From NCBI RefSeq assembly GCF_018614095.1, contig NZ_JAGGOY010000015.1, positions 1-64,000 on the forward strand: a stretch of 64,000 nt of DNA, read 5' to 3'. Shown piece after piece: positions 27,899 to 35,297 of the stretch. A program made the translations under genes and the position numbers. The number at the start of each line of letters is the position of its first letter. The stretch's first letter is position 1. The stretch is from Streptomyces sp. ISL-87 (GTDB lineage Bacteria > Actinomycetota > Actinomycetes > Streptomycetales > Streptomycetaceae). The notes beneath the pieces were generated by a model. The model did no database searches and was not told the origin of the DNA. It saw only the letters and a program-made list of their open reading frames with translations.

Positions 27899-28279
27899 GT
27901 GCCGGCTGGAACGTTGTACCGCGGCCGGGAAGGAATGTGGTCCTGGGTGGCTCATCGAGTCACCGGCGTCCTCATCTTCTTCTTCCTGTTCGTACACGTC
28001 CTCGACACCGCTCTCGTCCGCGTCTCCCCCGAGGCGTACGACGATGTCGTGGCTACCTACAAGACTCCGATCGTCGCGCTGCTGGAATACGGCCTCGTCG
28101 CCGCAATCCTCTTCCACGCGCTCAACGGTCTCCGTGTCATCGCCGTGGACTTCTGGTCCAAGGGCCCGCGCTTCCAGAAGCAGATGCTCTGGTCCGTCGT
28201 GAGCATCTGGATCGTGCTGATGGCCGGGGCCGTGTACCCCGTCCTGAACCACGCCTACCTTGAACTGTTCGGGAAGTGA
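27899..28279 (+). CDS. sdhC: Succinate dehydrogenase cytochrome b556 subunit
   Basis: Membrane anchor of complex II, 126 residues with three transmembrane helices. The family motif SWVAHRVTGVLIFFFLFVHVLD contains the Ser/Arg quinone-site residues and a His haem ligand; a second conserved region is FHALNGLRVIAVDFW. The GTG start at 27899 follows GGAGGG. It begins the sdhCDAB operon; the gap to sdhD is five bases. Confidence 0.96.
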   Translation: MPAGTLYRGREGMWSWVAHRVTGVLIFFFLFVHVLDTALVRVSPEAYDDVVATYKTPIVALLEYGLVAAILFHALNGLRVIAVDFWSKGPRFQKQMLWSVVSIWIVLMAGAVYPVLNHAYLELFGK

Positions 28280-28284
28280 CACGC

Positions 28285-28776
28285 ATGTCCTCTGACACTT
28301 CTTCCGTCGACATGACCAAGGCCATCGGTGACGTGGAGGGCGTTTCCCTCTACGACACCGACAACCCGGCGCCGTACATCGAGGCCCCGCGCAAGCGCAC
28401 CGGCAAGACGCCGCGCTCGACCCGCGGCAACTTCGAGATGGCCGCATGGCTCTTCATGCGCCTCTCGGGCATCGTCCTGGTCGTGCTCGTCATCGGCCAC
28501 CTGCTGATCCAGCTGGTGCTGGACGGCGGCGTCTCCAAGATCGGCTTCGCCTTCGTGGCCGGCCGCTGGGCGTCCCCGTTCTGGCAGGCCTGGGACCTGC
28601 TGATGCTGTGGCTGGCCATGCTGCACGGCGCGAACGGTCTGCGTACCGTCATCAACGACTACGCGGAGCGCGCCAACACGCGGCTGTGGCTGAAGGGCCT
28701 GCTCTACACCGCCACGGTGTTCACCATCCTTCTGGGCACGCTGGTGATCTTCACCTTCGACCCGAACATCCGCTAG
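28285..28776 (+). CDS. sdhD: Succinate dehydrogenase hydrophobic membrane anchor subunit
   Basis: Second membrane subunit of complex II, about 163 residues: a 50-residue polar N-terminus then three helices (WLFMRLSGIVLVVLVIGHLL, a central segment, and LLYTATVFTILLGTLVIFTF). LHGANGLRTVINDYAER corresponds to the haem/quinone loop. The ATG at 28285 was chosen; an in-frame GTG at 28276 would overlap the sdhC stop and add three residues. sdhA follows after 23 bases. Confidence 0.94.
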   Translation: MSSDTSSVDMTKAIGDVEGVSLYDTDNPAPYIEAPRKRTGKTPRSTRGNFEMAAWLFMRLSGIVLVVLVIGHLLIQLVLDGGVSKIGFAFVAGRWASPFWQAWDLLMLWLAMLHGANGLRTVINDYAERANTRLWLKGLLYTATVFTILLGTLVIFTFDPNIR

Positions 28777-28799
28777 GCAACGGGGCTGAGGCGAAACCA

Positions 28800-30554
28800 A
28801 TGAAGATCCACAAGTACGACACCGTCATCGTCGGCGCAGGTGGCGCGGGCATGCGCGCCGCCATCGAGTCGACGAAGCGCAGCCGCACCGCCGTGCTGAC
28901 GAAGCTCTACCCCACCCGCTCCCACACGGGTGCCGCGCAGGGCGGCATGGCTGCCGCACTGGCCAACGTGGAGGACGACAACTGGGAGTGGCACACCTTC
29001 GACACGGTCAAGGGCGGTGACTACCTGGTCGACCAGGACGCCGCCGAGATCCTGGCGAAGGAGGCCATCGACGCGGTCCTCGACCTGGAGAAGATGGGCC
29101 TGCCGTTCAACCGCACCCCGGACGGCACCATCGACCAGCGCCGCTTCGGCGGCCACTCGCGCAACCACGGCGAGGCCCCGGTCCGCCGGTCCTGCTACGC
29201 CGCGGACCGCACCGGCCACATGATCCTCCAGACGCTGTACCAGAACTGCGTCAAGGAGGGCGTGGAGTTCTTCAACGAGTTCTACGTCCTGGACCAGCTC
29301 CTGGTCGAGGTCGACGGCGTCAAGAAGTCGGCCGGTGTGGTCGCGTACGAGCTCGCCACCGGCGAGATCCACGTGTTCCAGGCGAAGGCCGTCATCTACG
29401 CCTCCGGTGGCACCGGCAAGTTCTTCAAGGTGACCTCCAACGCGCACACCCTCACGGGTGACGGCCAGGCGGCCTGCTACCGCCGCGGCCTGCCGCTGGA
29501 GGACATGGAGTTCTTCCAGTTCCACCCGACGGGCATCTGGCGCATGGGCATCCTGCTGACGGAGGGCGCCCGTGGTGAGGGCGGCATCCTCCGCAACAAG
29601 GACGGCGAGCGCTTCATGGAGAAGTACGCGCCGGTCATGAAGGACCTCGCGTCCCGTGACGTCGTCTCGCGCTCCATCTACACCGAGATCCGTGAGGGCC
29701 GCGGCTGCGGTCCGGCCGGTGACCATGTGTACCTGGACCTGACGCACCTCCCGCCGGAGCAGCTCGACGCCAAGCTCCCGGACATCACGGAGTTCGCGCG
29801 TACGTACCTGGGCATCGAGCCGTACACTGACCCGATCCCGATCCAGCCCACCGCGCACTACGCCATGGGCGGCATCCCAACCAACGTCGAGGGTGAGGTC
29901 CTGGCGGACAACACCACCGTCGTCCCCGGCCTGTACGCGGCCGGCGAGGTCGCGTGCGTGTCGGTGCACGGCGCCAACCGCCTGGGCACCAACTCGCTGC
30001 TGGACATCAACGTCTTCGGCAAGCGCTCGGGCATCGCGGCGGCGAAGTACTCGCAGGAGAACGACTACGTCGAGCTCCCCGAGAACCCGGCGCAGCAGGT
30101 GGCCGACCTGGTCGAGCAGCTGCGCAACTCCACGGGCAAGGAGCGGGTCGCCGACCTGCGCCTGGAGCTCCAGGAGACGATGGACGCGTGCGTGATGGTG
30201 TTCCGTACGGAGCAGACCATCAAGACCGCGGTCGAGAAGATCGCGGAGCTGCGCGCGCGCTACAAGAACGTGTCCGTCCAGGACAAGGGCAAGCGCTTCA
30301 ACACGGACCTGCTGGAGGCCATCGAGCTGGGCAACCTGCTCGACCTCGCCGAGGTCATGGCCGTGTCCGCGCTCGCGCGCAAGGAGTCCCGCGGCGGTCA
30401 CTACCGCGAGGACTACCCGAACCGCGACGACGTCAACTTCATGCGCCACACCATGGCGTACCGCGAGGTCGGCGACAACGGCCAGGATTCGGTCCGGCTG
30501 GACTACAAGCCCGTCGTCGTCACCCGCTACCAGCCGATGGAGCGTAAGTACTGA
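28800..30554 (+). CDS. sdhA: Succinate dehydrogenase flavoprotein subunit
   Basis: FAD-containing catalytic subunit, 584 residues, full length. Motifs: the Rossmann TVIVGAGGAGMRAAIES at the N-terminus, RSHTGAAQGGMAA containing the His that binds FAD covalently, GGTGKFFKVTSNAHTLTGDG, the active-site HPTGIWRMGILLTEGARGEGG, HYAMGGIPTN, and GANRLGTNSLLDINVFGKRSG. It oxidises succinate to fumarate in the TCA cycle and passes electrons through SdhB to the membrane subunits and menaquinone. Its stop overlaps the sdhB start by one base (TGATG). Confidence 0.98.
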   Translation: MKIHKYDTVIVGAGGAGMRAAIESTKRSRTAVLTKLYPTRSHTGAAQGGMAAALANVEDDNWEWHTFDTVKGGDYLVDQDAAEILAKEAIDAVLDLEKMGLPFNRTPDGTIDQRRFGGHSRNHGEAPVRRSCYAADRTGHMILQTLYQNCVKEGVEFFNEFYVLDQLLVEVDGVKKSAGVVAYELATGEIHVFQAKAVIYASGGTGKFFKVTSNAHTLTGDGQAACYRRGLPLEDMEFFQFHPTGIWRMGILLTEGARGEGGILRNKDGERFMEKYAPVMKDLASRDVVSRSIYTEIREGRGCGPAGDHVYLDLTHLPPEQLDAKLPDITEFARTYLGIEPYTDPIPIQPTAHYAMGGIPTNVEGEVLADNTTVVPGLYAAGEVACVSVHGANRLGTNSLLDINVFGKRSGIAAAKYSQENDYVELPENPAQQVADLVEQLRNSTGKERVADLRLELQETMDACVMVFRTEQTIKTAVEKIAELRARYKNVSVQDKGKRFNTDLLEAIELGNLLDLAEVMAVSALARKESRGGHYREDYPNRDDVNFMRHTMAYREVGDNGQDSVRLDYKPVVVTRYQPMERKY

Positions 30555-31321
30555 TGGGCACCCCGACCCTGAGCAAGACGGACACGATGGAGGCCGCGGC
30601 CGCGGCTTCGCCCTTCATCACGGTCACGTTCCGGATCCGCCGCTTCAACCCCGAGATCTCGGACGAGGCGCAGTGGCAGGACTTCCAGGTCGAGATCGAC
30701 CCGAAGGAGCGCGTGCTCGACGGTCTCCACAAGATCAAGTGGGACCTCGACGGCACGCTGACCTTCCGCCGCTCGTGCGCGCACGGCATCTGCGGCTCCG
30801 ACGCGATGCGGATCAACGGCAAGAACAGGCTCGCCTGCAAGACGCTGATCAAGGACATCAACCCGGAGAAGCCGATCACCGTCGAGGCCATCAAGGGCCT
30901 CACGGTGATGAAGGACCTCGTCGTCGACATGGAGCCCTTCTTCCAGGCGTACCGCGACGTCATGCCGTTCCTGGTCACCAAGGGCAACGAGCCGACGCGT
31001 GAGCGCCTGCAGTCCGCCGAGGACCGCGAGCGCTTCGACGACACCACCAAGTGCATCCTGTGCGCCGCGTGCACGTCCTCGTGCCCGGTGTTCTGGAACG
31101 ACGGCCAGTACTTCGGCCCGGCGGCGATCGTCAACGCGCACCGCTTCATCTTCGACTCGCGTGACGAGGCCGGCGAGCAGCGGCTGGAGATCCTGAACGA
31201 CAAGGACGGCGTGTGGCGCTGCCGCACGACCTTCAACTGCACCGACGCGTGCCCGCGTGGCATCGAGGTCACGAAGGCGATCCAGGAAGTGAAGCGTGCG
31301 CTGATCACGCGCCGCTTCTGA
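30554..31321 (+). CDS. sdhB: Succinate dehydrogenase iron-sulfur subunit
   Basis: Electron-transfer subunit of complex II, 255 residues. The N-terminal ferredoxin domain carries the 2Fe-2S ligands (RRSCAHGICGSDAM and later LACKTL); the C-terminal domain has CILCAACTSSCPVFW and CRTTFNCTDACPRGIEV for the 4Fe-4S and 3Fe-4S clusters. It is translationally coupled to sdhA. A strong terminator follows 21 bases after the stop, closing the operon. Confidence 0.98.
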   Translation: MGTPTLSKTDTMEAAAAASPFITVTFRIRRFNPEISDEAQWQDFQVEIDPKERVLDGLHKIKWDLDGTLTFRRSCAHGICGSDAMRINGKNRLACKTLIKDINPEKPITVEAIKGLTVMKDLVVDMEPFFQAYRDVMPFLVTKGNEPTRERLQSAEDRERFDDTTKCILCAACTSSCPVFWNDGQYFGPAAIVNAHRFIFDSRDEAGEQRLEILNDKDGVWRCRTTFNCTDACPRGIEVTKAIQEVKRALITRRF

Positions 31322-31342
31322 TCGTCCGGTAGTGCTGTAGGC

Positions 31343-31376
31343 AGGCCCGCACCCCGCGGTATGGGGGTGCGGGCCT
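31343..31376 (+). terminator. Terminator of the sdhCDAB operon
   Basis: Perfect 13-bp stem AGGCCCGCACCCC (31343-31355) / GGGGTGCGGGCCT (31364-31376) with an 8-base loop, shortly after the sdhB stop. Confidence 0.88.
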
Positions 31377-31458
31377 CCCTCATGTAGGGGGTGCGTCAGG
31401 GTCGGCTCGGGGTGGCCCCTCATGGTGTGCCGATCTTCCTCACGGCAGGCTTACAGCC

Positions 31459-32553
31459 ATGCCGAACTCCACTGCGCGCAGCCCCCGTTGGATCTCCCTG
31501 GTCGCCGCCGGCGCGGCCGTCGTATCGGTCGCGGTCGCCACCCTCCCCGCCTCGGCGGCCGAGCGCGGTGCGGCCCCCGTGTCCGGGACGGTCAGCGGGC
31601 ACCACCACCCGCTGGACGAGGAGGCGCTGCGCGCGCTGATGGCCCCGGGCGCGGAATCCAGCGGCACGATGGTCCGGGTGACCGGGCCGGGCGTCAGATT
31701 CCGGGAGGCGACGGGCCCGCTCTCGCAGGACCCGGCGGCCTCCTTCCGGATCGGCAGCATCACCAAGCTGTTCACCTCCACCGTGGTACTTCAGCTGGTG
31801 GCGGAGGGGCACTTCACCCTGGACACGCCGGTGCGGGAGGTCCTCCCGGACACCTTCCCGGAGAACTGGCAGCCGATCACCATCGGCCAGCTGCTCGGTC
31901 ACACCAGCGGCCTGGGCCTGCCCTGCAAGAAGCCCGCGGCCCTGACCCCGGCCGCGATGGTCGCCGCCCTGACCGACGCCGCGTGCAAGGCGCCCGAATA
32001 CCCCGTCACGACGCAGCGGTACAACGGCATGAACTACTACGTCGCCGGCCTGGTCGTCGAGAAGGTCACCGGCCGCTCCTTCGGCGACGAGGTCCAGCGG
32101 CGCATCGCCCGCCCGCTCGGCCTGCGCCACACCTACCTGCCGAAGCCGGGCGACCCGGCCATGCCCACGCCGTCGCTCACCGCCCCCGTCGACATCGAGC
32201 CGTGGGCCTGGGCCGAGGGCGGCATGATCTCCAACGCCCCCGACCTGGAGCGGTTCCTCGGCGCCCTGCTCCGCGGCCGGCTGCTGCCGCCCGCCCAGCA
32301 GAAGCACCTGTTCGAGCTCCCGGCGCTCGCGGGGACCGGCGAGGACGTCTTCAGCGTGGCCGGGCTGGTGCGGGGCGAGCTGAAGGACGGCACGCCCGCC
32401 TGGGGCAAGACGGGCTCCATGGACCCGGGCGCCAGCGGGGTGTTCGGCACCGCGGACGGGAGCCGCGTACTGGTGTACTCGTACACCCCCCTTACCAGGG
32501 ACCGCACTTGGCAGCGCGCCCACGCCTACGACCTCGTCAAGGCAGCCCTCTAA
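31459..32553 (+). CDS. Secreted serine hydrolase (beta-lactamase class C / D,D-peptidase fold)
   Basis: Exported enzyme of 364 residues. The signal peptide (about 1-34) ends PASAAERG. The active-site triad elements of the class C/AmpH fold are visible: SITK with nucleophile Ser100 and Lys103, RYNGMNYYVAG supplying the Tyr, and WGKTGS near residue 315 (KTG rather than the HTG common in this family). GHTSGLGLPC is the usual family landmark after the first motif. It probably acts on peptidoglycan stem peptides or another ester/amide outside the cell; a resistance role is not implied. Confidence 0.9.
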   Translation: MPNSTARSPRWISLVAAGAAVVSVAVATLPASAAERGAAPVSGTVSGHHHPLDEEALRALMAPGAESSGTMVRVTGPGVRFREATGPLSQDPAASFRIGSITKLFTSTVVLQLVAEGHFTLDTPVREVLPDTFPENWQPITIGQLLGHTSGLGLPCKKPAALTPAAMVAALTDAACKAPEYPVTTQRYNGMNYYVAGLVVEKVTGRSFGDEVQRRIARPLGLRHTYLPKPGDPAMPTPSLTAPVDIEPWAWAEGGMISNAPDLERFLGALLRGRLLPPAQQKHLFELPALAGTGEDVFSVAGLVRGELKDGTPAWGKTGSMDPGASGVFGTADGSRVLVYSYTPLTRDRTWQRAHAYDLVKAAL

Positions 32554-32595
32554 CCGGGGTACGGGTCGGGGGCCTCCTGTGGAAGGATCGGCCAT

Positions 32596-33144
32596 ATGAG
32601 TGAGCAGCAGCCGAATCCGTACGCGAGTGACCCCGGCCAGGGCGCCGGCCAGGATCAGGGCGATTACAGGTGGGGCCCTGGCAACGCCAGTTACGGCTAC
32701 CCGCAGCCCTACCCGCAGCCCCCGGCGTACCAGCCGACGATGGGCGGCGCAGGCCTGCCGGTCCCGGCCCAGCCCCCCGCCCCGGGCTACGCCCCCGGCG
32801 CCGGGCCGTCCCTGTCCCTCGGGGACATCAGCATCGCCGGGGACCAGATCATCACCCCGTCGGGCCCGATGCCGCTGCGGGGCGCGATGTGGAACGCCAC
32901 GGACTTCTCGCGCACCGAGGAGAAGATCCCGGCGCACGCGATCGTGCTGGCCGTCATCTTCTTCCTGTTCTGCCTGCTCGGCCTGCTGTTCCTCCTGATG
33001 AAGGAGAGGCGCACCACGGGCTACATCCAGATCACCGTCAACAGCGGCGGACGCCACCACTCCACGATGATCCCGGCCACGGACGCCAACTCCTACGCCT
33101 GGGTCATGAGCCAGATCAACTACGCGCGGTCGCTCAGCATGTGA
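32596..33144 (+). CDS. Single-pass membrane protein with Pro/Gly/Tyr-rich N-terminus
   Basis: Protein of 182 residues I do not recognise beyond being a recurrent Streptomyces membrane protein. Residues 1-75 are rich in Pro, Tyr, Gly and Gln (YPQPYPQPPAYQP), then LSLGDISIAGDQIITPSG and PLRGAMWNATDF, one strong hydrophobic helix (AIVLAVIFFLFCLLGLLFLL, about 115-135) and a small basic/polar C-terminal domain of about 45 residues (TTGYIQITVNSGGRHHST). The SDTSR-like juxtamembrane part suggests a sensor or scaffold, but no function can be assigned. An AAGGAT sequence lies upstream of the ATG. Confidence 0.85.
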   Translation: MSEQQPNPYASDPGQGAGQDQGDYRWGPGNASYGYPQPYPQPPAYQPTMGGAGLPVPAQPPAPGYAPGAGPSLSLGDISIAGDQIITPSGPMPLRGAMWNATDFSRTEEKIPAHAIVLAVIFFLFCLLGLLFLLMKERRTTGYIQITVNSGGRHHSTMIPATDANSYAWVMSQINYARSLSM

Positions 33145-33657
33145 CGTGTCGCCCGGCCGCCCCGATCGAGGGGTGGCCGCCGCGGGGCCGGTCCGGGACA
33201 CGATCGGCCCGTGGCCATTACTCGTGATGCGGAAGGGCTCTCGCCGCGTACGGCGGCCGGGTCGCGCTGCGACTGGCCGCCCTGAACCCGGCCCGGGTGC
33301 GCTCCCCCGGCCCTGCCCCGCCGTGCTCTGCCCGGCCCGGCCCTGCGCTGCCCCGCCCGGCGCTGCGCTGCCCCGCCTTGCGCTGCCCTGCCCCGCCCTG
33401 CTCTGCCCCGCCCTGCTCTGCTCTGCCCCGCCCTGCGCCGCCTCGCCCGGCCCGCGCAGCGGCGCTGCGGCCCGGCCCTGTTGGCCTTCAACGCCGCCGA
33501 GGGCGCCCTGCTGGACGCCGCCGACCTGGCGGGCGCGGCCGCGCCCTGGCGGCCGTCACCGCGCCCGTCGGGCCACCTCCCCTCCCTCGAACGCCCGGCG
33601 GAGACTACTCGCACCGCTGCTGGAATTCCCGCGCCCCCGACCGGGCCATCCGTTCGC
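33145..33657. other. Gene-poor stretch with coding-like scraps and an A-free tract
   Basis: There is no convincing gene over about 510 bases. Short coding-like scraps flank a pentanucleotide tract: one frame from 33246 reads AYGGRVALRLAALNPARV, reminiscent of the helix after an alpha/beta-hydrolase nucleophile but without the Ser and with a stop codon at 33225; another from 33481 reads LAFNAAEGALLDAADLAGAAA in a different frame. This could be a decayed hydrolase gene broken by repeat expansion. The homology is too short to be sure. Confidence 0.3.
33287..33457. repeat. 171-bp adenine-free pentanucleotide tract
   Basis: The plus strand contains no A for 171 consecutive bases and is dominated by 5-bp units of the form NNTGC or NNCGC (for example CCTGC CCCGC CCTGC TCTGC), clearest from 33380 to 33440. 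Period five cannot be a codon repeat, so this is a non-coding minisatellite, imperfect and strongly strand-asymmetric (pyrimidines on plus). Confidence 0.9.
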
Positions 33658-33715
33658 TTGAACCTGTTCAAAAGAAGGTCTACAGTCAGCGCTGTCAGCA
33701 ATTGAACGCGTTCAA
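33658..33715 (+). promoter_or_regulatory. Promoter with two TTGAAC-NN-GTTCAA operators
   Basis: Operator 1 is TTGAACCTGTTCAA (33658-33671) and operator 2 is TTGAACGCGTTCAA (33702-33715), a perfect 14-bp palindrome; centres are 44 bp apart. The first half of operator 1, TTGAAC, is also a near-consensus -35 box, and TACAGT (33681-33686) is a -10 box at exactly 17 bp spacing. One site therefore covers the -35 and the other lies just past the start point. The downstream operon ends with a TetR gene, the likely autoregulator. Confidence 0.75.
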
Positions 33716-33729
33716 GGGGGCTGAGGGCA

Positions 33730-34134
33730 ATGGACCTCACCGTGGTTGCGTACGTCATCTACCTGCTCATCAGCATCGGCCTGACCATCTGGGTGGCCCG
33801 TACGCTCAGCCGGAACGGGCGCATCTTCATCGCCGACGTGCTCCAGGGGAACGAGAAGCTCGCGGACGCCGTGAACCACCTTCTGGTGGTCGGGTTCTAC
33901 CTCGTGAACATCGGCTTCGTGACCCTCTACCTGCGGTCGGGCGACACGATCCTCGAAGCCCGCAGCCTCTTCGAGGCGCTGTCGGTCAAGATCGGTGTCG
34001 TCCTGCTGGTGCTCGGGGTCATGCACCTCGGCAACGTCTGGGTGCTGAACAAGATGCGCCGCCGCGGGATCATGGAGCGCCAGCAGACTCCGCCGGTCGC
34101 CCCGCAGGGGTGGACCGCGCCGGCCGGGGCCTGA
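33730..34134 (+). CDS. Conserved three-helix membrane protein
   Basis: Protein of 134 residues with three clear transmembrane helices: MDLTVVAYVIYLLISIGLTI, AVNHLLVVGFYLVNIGFVTL and ALSVKIGVVLLVLGVMHLGN, then a basic tail (NKMRRRG). I know it only as an uncharacterised actinobacterial membrane protein. It is first in an operon with a DCC-family thiol protein and a TetR regulator, behind a promoter with two palindromic operators. Joint control by the TetR product suggests a small membrane or redox stress module. AGGGCA precedes the ATG. Confidence 0.88.
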   Translation: MDLTVVAYVIYLLISIGLTIWVARTLSRNGRIFIADVLQGNEKLADAVNHLLVVGFYLVNIGFVTLYLRSGDTILEARSLFEALSVKIGVVLLVLGVMHLGNVWVLNKMRRRGIMERQQTPPVAPQGWTAPAGA

Positions 34135-34139
34135 CCTCG

Positions 34140-34550
34140 ATGGCCACGCCGATGCAGCCCACCCGGCACCTGACGGTGCTGTACGACGCCAACTGCCCGC
34201 TCTGCGTCCACATCCGGCACTGGCTGCTCGGGCAGCGGTGGCTGGTGCCGCTCCGGCTCGTCCCCGCAGGATCCTTCGAGGCACAGCGGCTGTTCCCGCG
34301 GCTCGACCACGCGGCGACGCTGCGGGAGATCACCGTCATCGGGGACGCGGGCCAGGTGTGGACCGGTACCGACGCCTTCATCGTGTGCCTGTGGGCGCTG
34401 GCCGAGCACCGGCCGAAGGCGATCTGGCTCGCCACCCCGGCCGGCCGCCCCTTCGCCCGGGGCGTCATGTACGCCGCCTCGGCGTGGCGGCAGGCGGTCC
34501 GGACCGGGGAAGAAGCAGCCTGTGGCGAGCAGTGCTCCGTACCCGGATAG
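34140..34550 (+). CDS. DCC family (DUF393) thiol-disulfide protein
   Basis: Protein of 136 residues of the DUF393/DCC1-like family. The signature LTVLYDANCPLCVHIRHWL contains the CxxC pair in a thioredoxin-like context; TGTDAFIVCLWAL follows as the second family region. Two more cysteines lie near the C-terminus (AACGEQC). These proteins are thought to be small redox proteins of unknown target. It starts five bases after the membrane protein and eleven bases before the TetR gene, so all three are one transcript. Confidence 0.9.
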   Translation: MATPMQPTRHLTVLYDANCPLCVHIRHWLLGQRWLVPLRLVPAGSFEAQRLFPRLDHAATLREITVIGDAGQVWTGTDAFIVCLWALAEHRPKAIWLATPAGRPFARGVMYAASAWRQAVRTGEEAACGEQCSVPG

Positions 34551-34561
34551 GCTCGGGCACC

Positions 34562-35284
34562 GTGACTGATCAGAAGGCTCCCAAAAGCGAGCAGACCCGC
34601 ACGCTCATCCTCGAAACCGCGCTCCGGCTCTTCCAGGAGCGCGGCTTCGACAAGACGACCATGCGGGGCATCGCCAAGGAGGCGGGGGTCTCGGTCGGCA
34701 ACGCCTACTACTACTTCGCTTCGAAGGAACACCTGGTCCAGGGCTTCTACGATCGGATCTGCGCCGCTCATCAGGCGGCGGTCCGGCCCATCCTGGACAG
34801 TGAGACCGATCTGCAGAAGCGACTCGCGGGCGTGCTGACGAGCTGGCTGGACATCGCCGCCCCATACCACGAGTTCGCCTCCCAGTTCTTCAAGAACGCG
34901 GCGGACCCCGAAAGTCCGCTCAGCCCCTTCTCCCCCGAGTCGGAGCCCGCCCGCCAGGCGGCGATCGACATGCACCGCGAGGTGCTGGCGGGGGCGAAGA
35001 CCAAGGTGCCGGACGAACTGGCCGACGTACTGCCGGAGCTGATGTGGCTCTCGCAGATGGGCCTGGTCCTGTACTGGGTATTCGACCGCTCGCCGGACAG
35101 CGAGAGGACCCGCCGGCTGGCCGAGCGCGGCGCGCAGCTCACGACGCGGGGCATCGTCCTGGCCCGCTTCCGGGTGCTGCGGCCGCTGGTGCGCGAGTTG
35201 CACGAGCTGTTCTCGGACTTCCTGCCGGGCATGGCCCAGACGGCGGTGGGCCGCAAGCGCGCCGCCGACGCCGACAAGGCCTGA
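34562..35284 (+). CDS. TetR family transcriptional regulator
   Basis: Repressor-type regulator of 240 residues. The N-terminal HTH (about residues 12-58) reads RTLILETALRLFQERGF, MRGIAKEAGVSVGNAYYYF, SKEHLVQGFYD, textbook TetR. The helical ligand domain follows (LTSWLDIAAPYHEFASQFF). It is the third gene of an operon whose promoter holds two TTGAAC-NN-GTTCAA palindromes; TetR dimers bind such sites, so autoregulation is the simplest reading. The ligand is unknown. The GTG start at 34562 lies 11 bases after the DCC gene. It ends 13 bases from the convergent binding-protein gene. Confidence 0.93.
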   Translation: MTDQKAPKSEQTRTLILETALRLFQERGFDKTTMRGIAKEAGVSVGNAYYYFASKEHLVQGFYDRICAAHQAAVRPILDSETDLQKRLAGVLTSWLDIAAPYHEFASQFFKNAADPESPLSPFSPESEPARQAAIDMHREVLAGAKTKVPDELADVLPELMWLSQMGLVLYWVFDRSPDSERTRRLAERGAQLTTRGIVLARFRVLRPLVRELHELFSDFLPGMAQTAVGRKRAADADKA

Positions 35285-35297
35285 GCCCTCGGGCCCT

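Noticed and set aside
33228..33560. Intact alpha/beta hydrolase gene
   Set aside because: Only two short hydrolase-like scraps in different frames, with the nucleophile missing and an upstream stop at 33225; reported as a possible remnant instead.
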